A stretch of DNA of 64,000 nucleotides from Roseomonas sp. E05 (lineage in GTDB: Bacteria > Pseudomonadota > Alphaproteobacteria > Acetobacterales > Acetobacteraceae), in assembly GCF_030063475.1 (NCBI RefSeq), contig NZ_JASIRT010000006.1, forward strand, positions 124,001-188,000, given 5' to 3'. The translations under genes and the position numbers were made by a program. This document shows, one piece after another, positions 36,821 to 45,019 of the stretch (positions are counted from its first letter, which is position 1; each line of letters begins with the position of its first letter). The notes below the pieces were generated by a model. The model did no database searches and was not told the origin of the DNA. It saw nothing but the letters and a program-made list of their open reading frames with translations.

Positions 36821-37590
36821 CGGTCCTGACTCCGCGGTGGATCGGGCCGCCATTGCAGGTGCTGGCCGCCATCGAGCGCCAGCATCTGCCCGGTCATCGC
36901 CGGCAGGGCGAGAAGGGCAAGCACGGCGCGCCCCACTTCCTCCGGGCTGGTGCCATGGCCGAGCGGCGTGCTGGCGGCCTGGGCGGCGAAGTGCTCGGGC
37001 GTCTGGCGCGGCGCCGGGATGGCAGGGCCGGGGCCGATGCCGTTGACCCGGATGCGCGGCGCCAGCGCCAGGGCGAGGCTCTGCGTCAGTGCCCAGAGCG
37101 CCGCCTTGGAGACAGTGTAGCTGATGAAGTGCGGCGTCAGCGACCAGACGCGCTGGTCCAGCATGTTGATCACCGCGCCCTCGGCCCCCTCCGGAAGCGC
37201 CCGGGCGAAGGCCTGGGTCAGCACGAAGGGCGCGCGCAGGTTGGGCTCCAGGTGGTGATCCCAGCTCGCGCGCGTGGCGTCGCGCCATTCGTCGCGGGTG
37301 AAGGTGGAAGCGTTGTTCACCAGCACGCCGACGGGCCCCAGCGCGGCTGCGGCGGCAGGCAGCAGCGCCTCGACCTCCGCCTCGTGCTCCAGCGCCGCCG
37401 GCAGCGCCACCGCGCGGCGGCCGAGGGCGAGAATGTCCTGGCGCGTCGCCTCGGCCTCCCTGGCGCTGCTGCGGTAATGCAGCGCGACGTCGAAGCCGGC
37501 GCCCGCCAGCGCCAGGGCGATGGCGCGCCCGATGCGCTTGGCGCCCCCGGTGACCAGCGCGACGCGGGGAATGGTGTCGGGAATCGTCAT
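36817..37590 (-). CDS. SDR-family oxidoreductase, FolM/pteridine-reductase-like
   Basis: A 257-residue short-chain dehydrogenase. The cofactor motif reads VALVTGGAKRIGRAIALAL (TGxxKRIG, as in pteridine reductases and FolM), followed by LHYRSSAREAEA, the NNAS motif and the catalytic YTVSKAA. The GIGPG motif ends the core. The substrate loop LDQRVWSLTPHFISYTV is of the pteridine-reductase type. Coupling with folB by a four-base overlap suggests action on dihydropterins, for example dihydromonapterin reduction; this is an inference. Confidence 0.8.
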   Translation of the reverse strand: MTIPDTIPRVALVTGGAKRIGRAIALALAGAGFDVALHYRSSAREAEATRQDILALGRRAVALPAALEHEAEVEALLPAAAAALGPVGVLVNNASTFTRDEWRDATRASWDHHLEPNLRAPFVLTQAFARALPEGAEGAVINMLDQRVWSLTPHFISYTVSKAALWALTQSLALALAPRIRVNGIGPGPAIPAPRQTPEHFAAQAASTPLGHGTSPEEVGRAVLALLALPAMTGQMLALDGGQHLQWRPDPPRSQDR

Positions 37591-37672
37591 GCACGGAAAC
37601 TCGGTGCTGCCGGGGGCGGCGTCCAGAGGGGGGGCGCTCGTCAGGCCAAGCCTGGCACCCCATCTGTCCGGC

Positions 37673-37885
37673 ATGGAACGACCCTGCATCAAGATCTGCG
37701 CCTATGACGAGGACACCGGCTGGTGCCATGCCTGCGGCATGACCAAGCCGGAGCGCAAGGCGTGGAAGCGCGTCCCTGGCTACCGGGAAGCCATCCTGCA
37801 GGCGCTGCCGGCGCGGCTGGCCGCACTGGCGGCGGAGGGGCATGTCACCGGCCCGGCGGCCGGCAAGGGCAAACGCAAGGACTGA
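37673..37885 (+). CDS. DUF1289-family small cysteine-rich protein
   Basis: A 70-residue protein with the DUF1289 signature CIKICAYDEDTGWCHACGMT (four cysteines at positions 5, 9, 18 and 21) followed by KPERKAWKRVPGYREAIL. The cysteines probably bind a metal ion or Fe-S cluster. The start at MERPCIKIC places the motif at the very N-terminus, as in homologues; the longer frame overlaps the divergent SDR gene. The molecular role of the family is unknown. Confidence 0.85.
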   Translation: MERPCIKICAYDEDTGWCHACGMTKPERKAWKRVPGYREAILQALPARLAALAAEGHVTGPAAGKGKRKD

Positions 37886-37893
37886 GGCCGCCC

Positions 37894-38688
37894 TCAGGCG
37901 AGCGCCGCCTTGCGGACCTCCTCGCGGATCTCGCCCATCAGCTTTGCCTTCAGCGCGGCGAATTCCGGCGTGGTCTTCACCATCCAGTCACGCGGATAGG
38001 GCAGGGGAACCGGCACCTCCGCCTTCACCCGCCCCGGCCGCGCCGACATCACCAGCACGCGGCTGGCCAGGAACACCGCCTCGTCGATGTCGTGCGTGAC
38101 GAACAGCACCGTCTTGCGCGCGGCAGGCGTGTCGGCGCCCCAGACCTCCAGCAGCAGCTCCTGCATCAGCTCGCGCGTCTGGTGGTCCAGCGCGCCGAAG
38201 GGCTCGTCAAGCAGCAGGATCTCGGGATCATTGGCGAGGGCCCGGGCCAGGGCGGTGCGCTGCTGCATGCCGCCGGAGAGCTGCCGGGGCCAGTGATGCT
38301 CGAAGCCGCGCAGCCCGGTGCGGGCGATGTAGGCGGCGGCGATCTCCCGCGCCCGCGCCTGAGGCACACGGCGCTCGCGCAGGCCGAACAGGATGTTCTG
38401 TTCCACCGTCAGCCAGGGAAACAGCGTGTAGGACTGGAACACCATGCCGCGGTCCGGGCCCGGCCGCGTCACCTGCCGGCCGCTGAGTGTGACGCTGCCG
38501 CCGGTCGGCCGGTCCAGCCCGGCGACGATGCGCAGCAGGGTGGACTTGCCGCAGCCCGACGGCCCGAGGATGGAGACGAACTCGCCGGGGGCGACGTCCA
38601 GGTCGGTCGGCTGCAGCGCGAGGGTCGGGCCGGCACTGCCCTGGCCGGGGAAGGTGCGGGTCAGGCCGCGGATCGAGAGCCCCTGCAT
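37894..38688 (-). CDS. NitT/TauT-family ABC transporter ATP-binding protein (SsuB/TauB-like)
   Basis: A 264-residue ATPase with Walker A GPSGCGKSTLLRIVAGL, Q-loop FQSYTLFPWLTVEQN, signature LSGGMQQRTALARALA, Walker B LLLDEPFGALDHQTRELMQ and the H-loop LFVTHDIDEAVFLA. The D-loop and Q-loop details are those of the nitrate/sulfonate/taurine/bicarbonate import family. It follows the cognate permease gene by 13 bases on the minus strand. The binding protein at 40986-41936 probably completes the importer. Substrate (sulfonate, nitrate or similar) unknown. Confidence 0.9.
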   Translation of the reverse strand: MQGLSIRGLTRTFPGQGSAGPTLALQPTDLDVAPGEFVSILGPSGCGKSTLLRIVAGLDRPTGGSVTLSGRQVTRPGPDRGMVFQSYTLFPWLTVEQNILFGLRERRVPQARAREIAAAYIARTGLRGFEHHWPRQLSGGMQQRTALARALANDPEILLLDEPFGALDHQTRELMQELLLEVWGADTPAARKTVLFVTHDIDEAVFLASRVLVMSARPGRVKAEVPVPLPYPRDWMVKTTPEFAALKAKLMGEIREEVRKAALA

Positions 38689-38701
38689 GGCGGCGCCTCC
38701 C

Positions 38702-39520
38702 CTACAGCGCCACCCAGCGGAACAGGCGCCGGTTGAGCAGCTTGAACAGCAGGTCGGTGACCAGCCCGATCAGGCCGATCACCACGATGCCGAAGATCAT
38801 CTGCCCGGTATCGAGGAGGCGCTGGCTGTCCATGATCATGTGGCCGATGCCGCTCTGCGCGCCGATCAGCTCGGCGACGATGACGTAGGTCCAGGCCCAG
38901 CCGAGCACCAGGCGCAGCGCCTCCATCACCTGCGGCGCGGCGGCGGGGATGATCACGCGCCGCAGGATGCCGCTCCGGCGCGCGCCCAGGGTATAGGCAG
39001 CCTCCACAAGGTCCATCCGGGTGGTGCCGGCGATTACCGTCACCATGATGACGATCTGGAACACGCTGCCGAGAAAGATGACCGCCAGCTTCTGTGCCTC
39101 GCCGACGCCCGCCCAGAGGATCAGCAGCGGGATGAAGGCCGAGGCCGGCAGGTAGCGTGCGAAGGAGATGAAGGGCTCGAAGAAGGCCTCGATACCCTTG
39201 TAGGCGCCCATCATCAGCCCGAGCGGCACGGCGAGGGCCGCCGCCAGCAGGAAGCCGCCCAGCACGCGCCAGACGGTCATGCCCATGTCGCCGAGGAAGC
39301 CGTACTCGGTCAGCAGCGACCAGCCGGCGGCGAGGGCACGCCCCGGCGAGGCGAGAAACAGGGGCTGCACATAGCCGCCTTCGGTGGCCATCGCCCAGAG
39401 ACCCAGGAAGAGAGCAAAGAATCCGGCGCCCAGGAGGATGCGGGTGGTCGCGGTGACGGGTTTGAGCGGTTCCAAGGCGCCTCGCTGTAAAAGAATGATG
39501 AATCCAGACCGGAGAAGCAT
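38702..39520 (-). CDS. NitT/TauT-family ABC transporter permease (SsuC/TauC-like)
   Basis: A 272-residue permease with about six helices and the EAA loop AAYTLGARRSGILRRVIIPAAAPQ, typical of SsuC/TauC proteins. ATG at 39520 is used; a TTG at 39475 (LEPLKPVTATTRIL, preceded by AGCGAGGCG) would give 257 residues and agrees equally well with the family length, so the start is not settled. It is separated from its putative binding protein by the plus-strand outer-membrane protein gene, an unusual interruption. It pairs with the ATPase gene downstream. Confidence 0.88.
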   Translation of the reverse strand: MLLRSGFIILLQRGALEPLKPVTATTRILLGAGFFALFLGLWAMATEGGYVQPLFLASPGRALAAGWSLLTEYGFLGDMGMTVWRVLGGFLLAAALAVPLGLMMGAYKGIEAFFEPFISFARYLPASAFIPLLILWAGVGEAQKLAVIFLGSVFQIVIMVTVIAGTTRMDLVEAAYTLGARRSGILRRVIIPAAAPQVMEALRLVLGWAWTYVIVAELIGAQSGIGHMIMDSQRLLDTGQMIFGIVVIGLIGLVTDLLFKLLNRRLFRWVAL

Positions 39521-39698
39521 TGAAGCGCCTATCGCAAGTCCTGCGCCACTGCCTGCTGCCGCCGCATGAAATGTGGGAAGAAATGCCACGTCCAAGCTGT
39601 GGTATTTCTGCAACGAACCAGGTGATTTCGTGACATTTCGTCGCAGAGGAGGAACGGAAGTCACACGGGCGTGTGTCCAATATGGTAATCGCTTTGCC

Positions 39699-40937
39699 AT
39701 GAGCACACGCATAACGTGCGGCGCTTTCGCCGCGGCCACTCTTGTCCTGGGTGTAACGCTGGCGGCGCCGCACGCGGCTGTCGCCGCCGAGCCTTTCAGC
39801 CTGAACCTGACCGTTGACGGGCAGACCTATACCCGGACCTACAACAGCCTCGACGACCTGCTGAACCTGCTGAACCCGGGCGGCATCCAGTCGGTTGCGC
39901 CGAACTATCGGTCGGGTTCGGCGGTGAATGCCGTCGTCAACATCCGCGGCGTGCCGGCGACGGTGACGACGGAGCCCGGCTCCACCGCCGTGCGGCTCAG
40001 CGTCCCCGGCGCCGGTGTGGAACAGGTCTTCGATGCCGGCAGCCTGACCCAGTCGCGCCAGCAACTTGAGGACTTCGCCAAGGGCGAGGGCGACTCCGAA
40101 GAACTGCGGAAGATCTACGACACCATCGTCGCCACCAGCACGGCGGACCCGGTGGCCGGCAACCCGGCCTCGCTGCAGGGCCAGTCGGTGATGGCCGACT
40201 ATGCCGCCGGCACCCTGCTGCCGGGCGATCTGGGCCGCATGGAGCCCCGCGCGGCGGGCTGGCACTTCAGCGTGGGCGGCGACTTCACCCGGCAGCAGAC
40301 CCGGGAGTTCGACACCAATGTCTGGAGCCTGCCGCTGGCCGTCTCCTACACCTTCGGCCAGGACGGCCTGGAGCTGTTCCTGAACGTCCCGCTGACCCTG
40401 ACGGATACCAGCGGCGCCTACTCCTATCTGGGCTCGGCCGGCATCGGCCTGCGCGTGCCGGTGGTGAAGGGTCCCTCGGTCCGCTGGGCGCTCACGCCGC
40501 AGGTCCGCATCGGCGCCGCCGGCTCCTCCGAGGTGGGCTCGGTCGGCCAGGCCTATGGCGCCTCGCTGACCAGCGACCTGCGCCTGGCGCTGCCGAGCGA
40601 CTTCGTGCTCGGGATCGGCAACACCATCGGCTACTACGAGACCAAGCCGCTGAAGGTCAGCGACTACGACCTGGCCTACGACCTGCAGAACGCCTACTAC
40701 CGCAACGGCGCCTCGATCTCCCGCCCGGTCGGTGTGCTGGCCAACCTGCCGGTGCTGCTCGGCGCCTCCTTCGTCGACACCCGCATGGCCGGTGACGACC
40801 TGGCGGTGAAGAGCTGGCAGGAATACGGCCTCTTCGCCGTGCTCGGCACCACCGCCCCGGTGCGCGCCAGCCTCAGCTACCTGAACGGCGAGCGCGGCTA
40901 CGACGCCTTCCATGTGGGCCTGAGCGTCGCCTTCTGA
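39699..40937 (+). CDS. Outer-membrane beta-barrel protein of unknown function
   Basis: A 412-residue exported protein. The signal peptide (about residues 1-30) ends in HAAVAAE. An N-terminal soluble region to about residue 180 has LTVDGQTYTRTYNSLDDLLN and a threonine-rich ATVTTEPGS tract; the rest is beta-strand alternation with aromatic residues, ending in FHVGLSVAF with a C-terminal phenylalanine as in barrel proteins recognised by BamA. The ATG is at 39699, after AATATGGTAATCGCTTTGCC. It lies on the plus strand inside an ABC transporter locus. A strong bidirectional hairpin follows. The gene's role is unknown. Confidence 0.75.
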   Translation: MSTRITCGAFAAATLVLGVTLAAPHAAVAAEPFSLNLTVDGQTYTRTYNSLDDLLNLLNPGGIQSVAPNYRSGSAVNAVVNIRGVPATVTTEPGSTAVRLSVPGAGVEQVFDAGSLTQSRQQLEDFAKGEGDSEELRKIYDTIVATSTADPVAGNPASLQGQSVMADYAAGTLLPGDLGRMEPRAAGWHFSVGGDFTRQQTREFDTNVWSLPLAVSYTFGQDGLELFLNVPLTLTDTSGAYSYLGSAGIGLRVPVVKGPSVRWALTPQVRIGAAGSSEVGSVGQAYGASLTSDLRLALPSDFVLGIGNTIGYYETKPLKVSDYDLAYDLQNAYYRNGASISRPVGVLANLPVLLGASFVDTRMAGDDLAVKSWQEYGLFAVLGTTAPVRASLSYLNGERGYDAFHVGLSVAF

Positions 40938-40943
40938 CGCGCT

Positions 40944-40972
40944 GCCCGGCCGGCCCTGACGGCCGGCCGGGC
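40944..40972. terminator. Strong convergent hairpin after the outer-membrane protein gene
   Basis: Perfect twelve-base arms GCCCGGCCGGCC / GGCCGGCCGGGC around a CTGAC loop, followed by GCCTTTCC. It lies seven bases after the stop of the plus-strand barrel-protein gene and 14 bases before the minus-strand stop of the binding-protein gene, so it probably ends both transcripts. Confidence 0.7.
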
Positions 40973-40985
40973 GCCTTTCCGGACC

Positions 40986-41936
40986 TCAGCCGAGGAAGCT
41001 GGTGTCCAGCAGCTTCGCGAGGTCCGGCGACTGGCGCACGACGCCGGCCTCCTTCTGCACCTCCAGCGCCTTCTGCATGAACTGCGGCAGACCGTCCGCG
41101 GCATAGGCGCGGTTCTTGCCCTGGTCCATCCACTCGATGAACGCCGCGCTGGCCTTGAAGGCCTCGCCGCTCTGGTTCACCCGCTTGCCCATGATGGCAT
41201 AGGCCTTGTCCGGCTCCTGGCCGATCATCGCCAGCGCGTCGTACCAGCCCTGCACCACCGCCTTCACCGCCGCGCCGTTCTTCGCCACGAAATCGGGCTG
41301 GAAGGCGAGCGTGTCCACGACGCAGGGATAGTCCAGCGTGGTGGCGAGGATCCTGCCCTTGTCGGCGCCCATGCCGCGGACCTGGGACAGGTACGGCTCA
41401 TAGGTCGAGCAGCCGTCGAACTGCCCGGCGACGAAGGCCTGCGCGGCCGGCTGCGGCGCCAGGGTGGCGGCCTGCACGTCCTTGATGGAGAGGCCGTTCT
41501 CCCGGAGCATGTAGGCCAGGACGAAATAGGGGGTGGTGCCCGGGCCATCGACGGCGAGCGTCTTGCCCTTCAGGCCGGCCCAGCCGCCGATCGTGGGCCG
41601 CACGGCGACACCGTCGCCGCCGCGGGAACGGTCGAGCACCAGCACCTGTACGAGCGGAATGGTGCTGCCCCACAGGATCATGGTGTCCACCGTGGTGACG
41701 ACGCAGTTCAGCGCACCGGAGGCAAGCGCCAGGTTGCGCTCCCTCTGCGGCACGAAGCGTGTCTCGACCTCCACGCCGTTCGCCTTGAACAGGCCGGCCT
41801 CCTCGGCCAGCGTCAGCGGCGCGAAGCCGGTCCAGCCGGACATGCCGATGGTGATCTTCGGCGCGGCCTGGGCGCGGGCCAGGTGGGGCAGGGCAAGCGC
41901 GCCGGCGGCGGCGCCCAGGAACAGGCGGCGTTGCAT
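40986..41936 (-). CDS. NitT/TauT-family ABC transporter substrate-binding protein
   Basis: A 316-residue periplasmic protein. The signal peptide has the start MQRRLFLGAAAGALALPH and cleavage near ARAQA. The mature sequence has GMSGWTGFAPLTLAEEAGLFK, then LALASGALNCVVTTVDTMILW, the hallmark of the NMT1/TauA-SsuA-like branch, and AGQFDGCSTYEPYLSQ. It probably supplies the permease/ATPase pair at 37894-39520, although the barrel-protein gene intervenes. It could alternatively serve with the TupB-like permease that precedes it by 98 bases on the same strand. Confidence 0.85.
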   Translation of the reverse strand: MQRRLFLGAAAGALALPHLARAQAAPKITIGMSGWTGFAPLTLAEEAGLFKANGVEVETRFVPQRERNLALASGALNCVVTTVDTMILWGSTIPLVQVLVLDRSRGGDGVAVRPTIGGWAGLKGKTLAVDGPGTTPYFVLAYMLRENGLSIKDVQAATLAPQPAAQAFVAGQFDGCSTYEPYLSQVRGMGADKGRILATTLDYPCVVDTLAFQPDFVAKNGAAVKAVVQGWYDALAMIGQEPDKAYAIMGKRVNQSGEAFKASAAFIEWMDQGKNRAYAADGLPQFMQKALEVQKEAGVVRQSPDLAKLLDTSFLG

Positions 41937-42034
41937 CGGATTCGGTCTCCTCTCGGCCTGGCGGCCTCCCCTGGGAGGTGAGCGTAATCCGCGCCCGCGG
42001 CGGCGGAAAGTCTTGCGCGGGCCGGGCGGCCGCT

Positions 42035-42721
42035 TCAGCGGCGCTCGAGCCGGAGGGTGATGGCGCTGATGCCGAGGCAGATCAGCAGCAGGATGCTGCC
42101 GAGCGCGAGGGCCAGCGGGAGGTCGCCCTTCTGCGTCTCCAGGGCGATGGCCGTGGTCATCGTGCGCGTCTCGCCGCGGATGTTGCCGCCGACGATCAGG
42201 ATGGCGCCGACCTCGGCGATGGCCCGGCCGAAGGCTGCCAGCAGCACCGTGCCGAGCGCCGGCCGCCCCAGGCGCAGCAATTGCCAGCCGCACTGCGCCA
42301 GCCCGGCGCCGTCGATGCGGAGCGGGTCGCCGATCTCGGCCCAGAGCGGCCCCAGGACCCGGTGGGCCAGCGCCACCACGATCGGCAGCGCCAGAATGGT
42401 CTGCGCCAACACCATGCCGGCAGGCTCGAACAGCCAGCCCAGCCCCCCGAAGGGACCGCTGTGCGAGAGCGCGAGATAGCAGAGCAGGCCGACCACCACG
42501 GGCGGCAGGCCGAGTGCCGCGTTCACCCCCACCAGCAGGGCGCCGCGCCCCGGAAAGCGGCTGACCGTCAGCACGAGAGCCAGCGGCAGCCCGAAGGCAA
42601 AGGCCAACAGCGCCGCGCTGCCGGAAACCCGCAGCGAGAGCAGCACGATCTGGCCGAGTTCCGGATCGGCGCCGCCGATCAGCCGCAGGGCCAGCAGCGC
42701 GGCTTCGGAGAGATCATGCAT
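42035..42721 (-). CDS. tupB: Tungstate ABC transporter permease-like (TupB/WtpB type)
   Basis: A 228-residue permease with about five to six helices. The conserved stretch FGRAIAEVGAILIVGGNIRG followed by ETRTMTTAIALETQKGDLP (residues about 165-205) is the strong TupB signature. Start at MHDLSEAALLAL is preferred over an upstream frame. A TupA-type binding protein and TupC-type ATPase are not adjacent: the next minus-strand gene is a NitT/TauT binding protein. The transporter may use partners elsewhere, or it may be orphaned. Tungstate or molybdate specificity is inferred from the family. Confidence 0.82.
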   Translation of the reverse strand: MHDLSEAALLALRLIGGADPELGQIVLLSLRVSGSAALLAFAFGLPLALVLTVSRFPGRGALLVGVNAALGLPPVVVGLLCYLALSHSGPFGGLGWLFEPAGMVLAQTILALPIVVALAHRVLGPLWAEIGDPLRIDGAGLAQCGWQLLRLGRPALGTVLLAAFGRAIAEVGAILIVGGNIRGETRTMTTAIALETQKGDLPLALALGSILLLICLGISAITLRLERR

Positions 42722-42893
42722 GGGCGGGAAGGGGCATGGCGGAGCGGAGATGCCGGCTCCGCCGCGGCACGGCAAGCGCCGCGGGCGCCGGCATTTGCCG
42801 TTGCCTGCCGGCAGCCCCGCCGGGCCGGCGCATCAACCGTTTCTTTAACAAACCAGGGGAGAATGCAGCCGCTCCAGAAGGATGAAGCGTGCC

Positions 42894-43409
42894 ATGACCG
42901 ATATCGCCGAAACCGCCCTCCGCCCCGCCCAGCTGCTGGTGCTGGATCCCCGCCAGGCGGGCTGGCCCGCGGCGCTCGCCGCTGCGGGGTCGGACACGGC
43001 CGTGCTTCTTCTGGATGCAGAGCGCGACGGCCTGCAGCAGGTCGCCGAAGTGGCGGCCGAATACGCGCCGCTGAAAGCCATTCATCTGCCGGAACATGGC
43101 GTGCCCGGCCAGGTCGTGCTGGGGCGGACCGTTCTGAGCGCCGCCCATCTCACGGCATCGGCCGCCACGCTGGCGAAGCTCGCCGATACGCTGGCGCCGG
43201 AGGGCGTGCTGCGCCTTGGCGGCGAGCCGGGGCGGGGCGTGCTGGGCCGCCGGCTGGCCGATCTGCTTTCGGAGGTGGTCGGCCGCGCGGTGCTGCCGGC
43301 CCGTCATTCCCCCGTGCTCGCCCTGACGGCCGGAGCAGCCGGGACCGCGCCCTGGCCGGTCTGGAGCCAGCCCGGCACGGCCATCCTCCCGGCGGTGGCA
43401 GGCGCCTGA
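42894..43409 (+). CDS. DUF4347-like protein of unknown function
   Basis: A 171-residue protein with a DUF4347-like core: VLLLDAERDGLQQVAEVAAE, KAIHLPEHGVPGQVVLG and VLRLGGEPGRGVLGRRLADLL follow the family order of strand, loop and glycine-rich motifs. That domain occurs in the N-termini of large surface or adhesion proteins, but here it stands alone as a small protein without a signal peptide. The ATG at 42894 is preceded by AAGGATGAAG at proper distance; an ATG twelve bases upstream is less suited. It is the last ordinary-looking gene before the accessory island. Confidence 0.5.
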   Translation: MTDIAETALRPAQLLVLDPRQAGWPAALAAAGSDTAVLLLDAERDGLQQVAEVAAEYAPLKAIHLPEHGVPGQVVLGRTVLSAAHLTASAATLAKLADTLAPEGVLRLGGEPGRGVLGRRLADLLSEVVGRAVLPARHSPVLALTAGAAGTAPWPVWSQPGTAILPAVAGA

Positions 43410-43783
43410 ACCTTCAGTATAACGGCGCGCACTTAGATGGACTGCGCACCCCGTAACCCTTTGATCTGCGGCGTGCGCCTCTGCACGTTCCACGGACAGG
43501 CGCACGGCTTTCTTCAGACTCGGAGCCACCGATTGCGCCAATCCCGAGACCAGAAAATCAGCCAACAATGTCAGGGTGTTAATGGCTTGGCGATGGTGAT
43601 TCCTTCGCAGCCTGCAGCGCGCGGCAAGTTGTGGTGCCGGACGAGGTAGGAACGCGAGCAGCTGAAGCCGAAGCATCTACTATGCGGCTAGATACGGGAG
43701 TTACCCCGCCTCACCGGAGGCCGCGATGGCGTGCCGCGAGCAACCTGAGTCTCGGTGTCGGAGTGCCCCATCCAAGCTAAGCC
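43410..43783. other. Intergenic region at the left edge of the Tn7-like island; probable left-end zone
   Basis: The 374 bases between the DUF4347-like gene and the first tniQ carry no convincing gene. They are less GC-rich than the chromosome to the left and contain four GCGCAC/GTGCGC sites in 43427-43505, plus a block TCAGGGTGTTA...TTGGCGAT...CCTTCGC (43571-43608) that recurs near 59186-59245. A transposon end is expected here from gene order. No TGT...ACA terminus with a target duplication could be fixed by eye. Confidence 0.4.
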
Positions 43784-44818
43784 TCAAGGGCTCCGCGCGG
43801 CCAACTCACGCGCCGCCCGCCTGTAGTCCTTCACTGCCTGCTTGATCGCCCACCCGCCACCGTTGGGCAGCGGCGTCGCCCAGCGCACGATGCCCTTGGT
43901 CACCTTTTGCGTCGCCGTGGCGACGTCCGTGAGATGGAGCCTCCGCATATTGTCGAGTTCGGCGTGGAACCCGGTGGGCCAATTCCGGACCGCTGCCAAA
44001 GAGCGGGCCAGCGCCTCGTGCGGCGGCACCTCGACGTCGCCCATGTTCTCGAAGCCGAAGAAATACCGCCGCGGGCGCGCCGCGGCAGCGTCGAGCCCAA
44101 GACGGACCAGGAATTCGATGATGTGGGCAGGCGCCATGTTCCGGAAGGGCGGCAGGACCCGGACGCCGGTCCCCTCCTCGGCGAACTGAGGATCGCCCAA
44201 CAATCCCTGGACGCAGGCCGTGGCGTTCGCCTGCTCAGGCGTGACCGGCGCCGCCGGGGCTTTCGTCAGGTCGCCGCCCTTTCGGCAGCCACACCATGCT
44301 AAGCCGGTGCCTTTCCATTTGATCGGGTTCTCGCACGCATGACACTTGTCCACGAGGGCTTTGCGGTGGACGGGGCATGCTGAGATAAAGGACATGTCCC
44401 AGACGGCTAGGTGCCGTCCGCGTTCAGCGAGACACTCGGGGCACACCTTGCGCCCCTCTTGCAGCCCGAAGTCCAAAGCGCTGCCGGGAAGCTCGTGGTT
44501 CCAGAACAGGACAAAGGGGGAGTGCGGGTCGCCGCGCCAGAGCGGCAGCAAGGATTCAAAGGGAACCGACGCCTCCAAGGCAAGCCTCTCGACAGAGTTG
44601 CGCGACGCACGTGACGCGAGTCCCTTGAAGCCCAATCGCTCACCCAGGGCTTTCGGCGTCTCTGTCCGCCGCCGATTGGCGAGACGGAAGATGTAGCTTT
44701 GGAGGCTTTCGTCCGCGGACGGTGTCAGGCCGAGGCTGTGTGGACGTGGCCTATCCTCTGGCGGCAGGTTCTCTGGCAACAGGCGCGGCTGGGGAGGAAG
44801 CGGCATGGCGCCGGACAC
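43784..44818 (-). CDS. tniQ: TniQ-family transposition targeting protein (short form)
   Basis: A 344-residue TniQ-domain protein. The N-terminal segment SLQSYIFRLANRR is the TniQ core opening. The zinc-binding part has C126/C129 (CPECL), C148/H151 (SACPVHRKALVDKC), C159/C162 and C176/C178. TniQ proteins choose the target and recruit the TnsC-type ATPase. Its start is either GTG at 44818 or ATG at 44806. It stands alone on the minus strand at the far end of the cargo from the tns operon. A second, longer TniQ is at 49799-51622, so this element has two possible selectors. Confidence 0.85.
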   Translation of the reverse strand: MSGAMPLPPQPRLLPENLPPEDRPRPHSLGLTPSADESLQSYIFRLANRRRTETPKALGERLGFKGLASRASRNSVERLALEASVPFESLLPLWRGDPHSPFVLFWNHELPGSALDFGLQEGRKVCPECLAERGRHLAVWDMSFISACPVHRKALVDKCHACENPIKWKGTGLAWCGCRKGGDLTKAPAAPVTPEQANATACVQGLLGDPQFAEEGTGVRVLPPFRNMAPAHIIEFLVRLGLDAAAARPRRYFFGFENMGDVEVPPHEALARSLAAVRNWPTGFHAELDNMRRLHLTDVATATQKVTKGIVRWATPLPNGGGWAIKQAVKDYRRAARELAARSP

Positions 44819-45019
44819 TACAAGGACAGCGCGCCTGCAGTCGATCGGCAGGCGAGGGCGAACAGTCCCCCAATCCTACCGCCACGCGCCCGACGTCGCT
44901 CAACGTAGCCCGACGCAAGCCTTGGGCGATGCAATTCCGATTAGGAAACAAGGAATAGCTTTGGCATCATTTCGGCTGCTGGCGGCCTATCCCGGGTGCG
45001 GTCGCGCGCGGGGTCCTCG

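Noticed and set aside
43410-43505. GCGCAC/GTGCGC words as transposase-binding repeats at the left end
   Set aside because: Hexamers of this composition are frequent in high-GC DNA and the spacing is irregular; kept only as a remark.
43430-43676. Minus-strand frame with NHHRQAINTLTLLADFLVSG that looked like a recombinase remnant
   Set aside because: It continues antisense through the DUF4347-like gene and I could not match it to a known transposase or integrase; the evidence is too weak to call an IS remnant.
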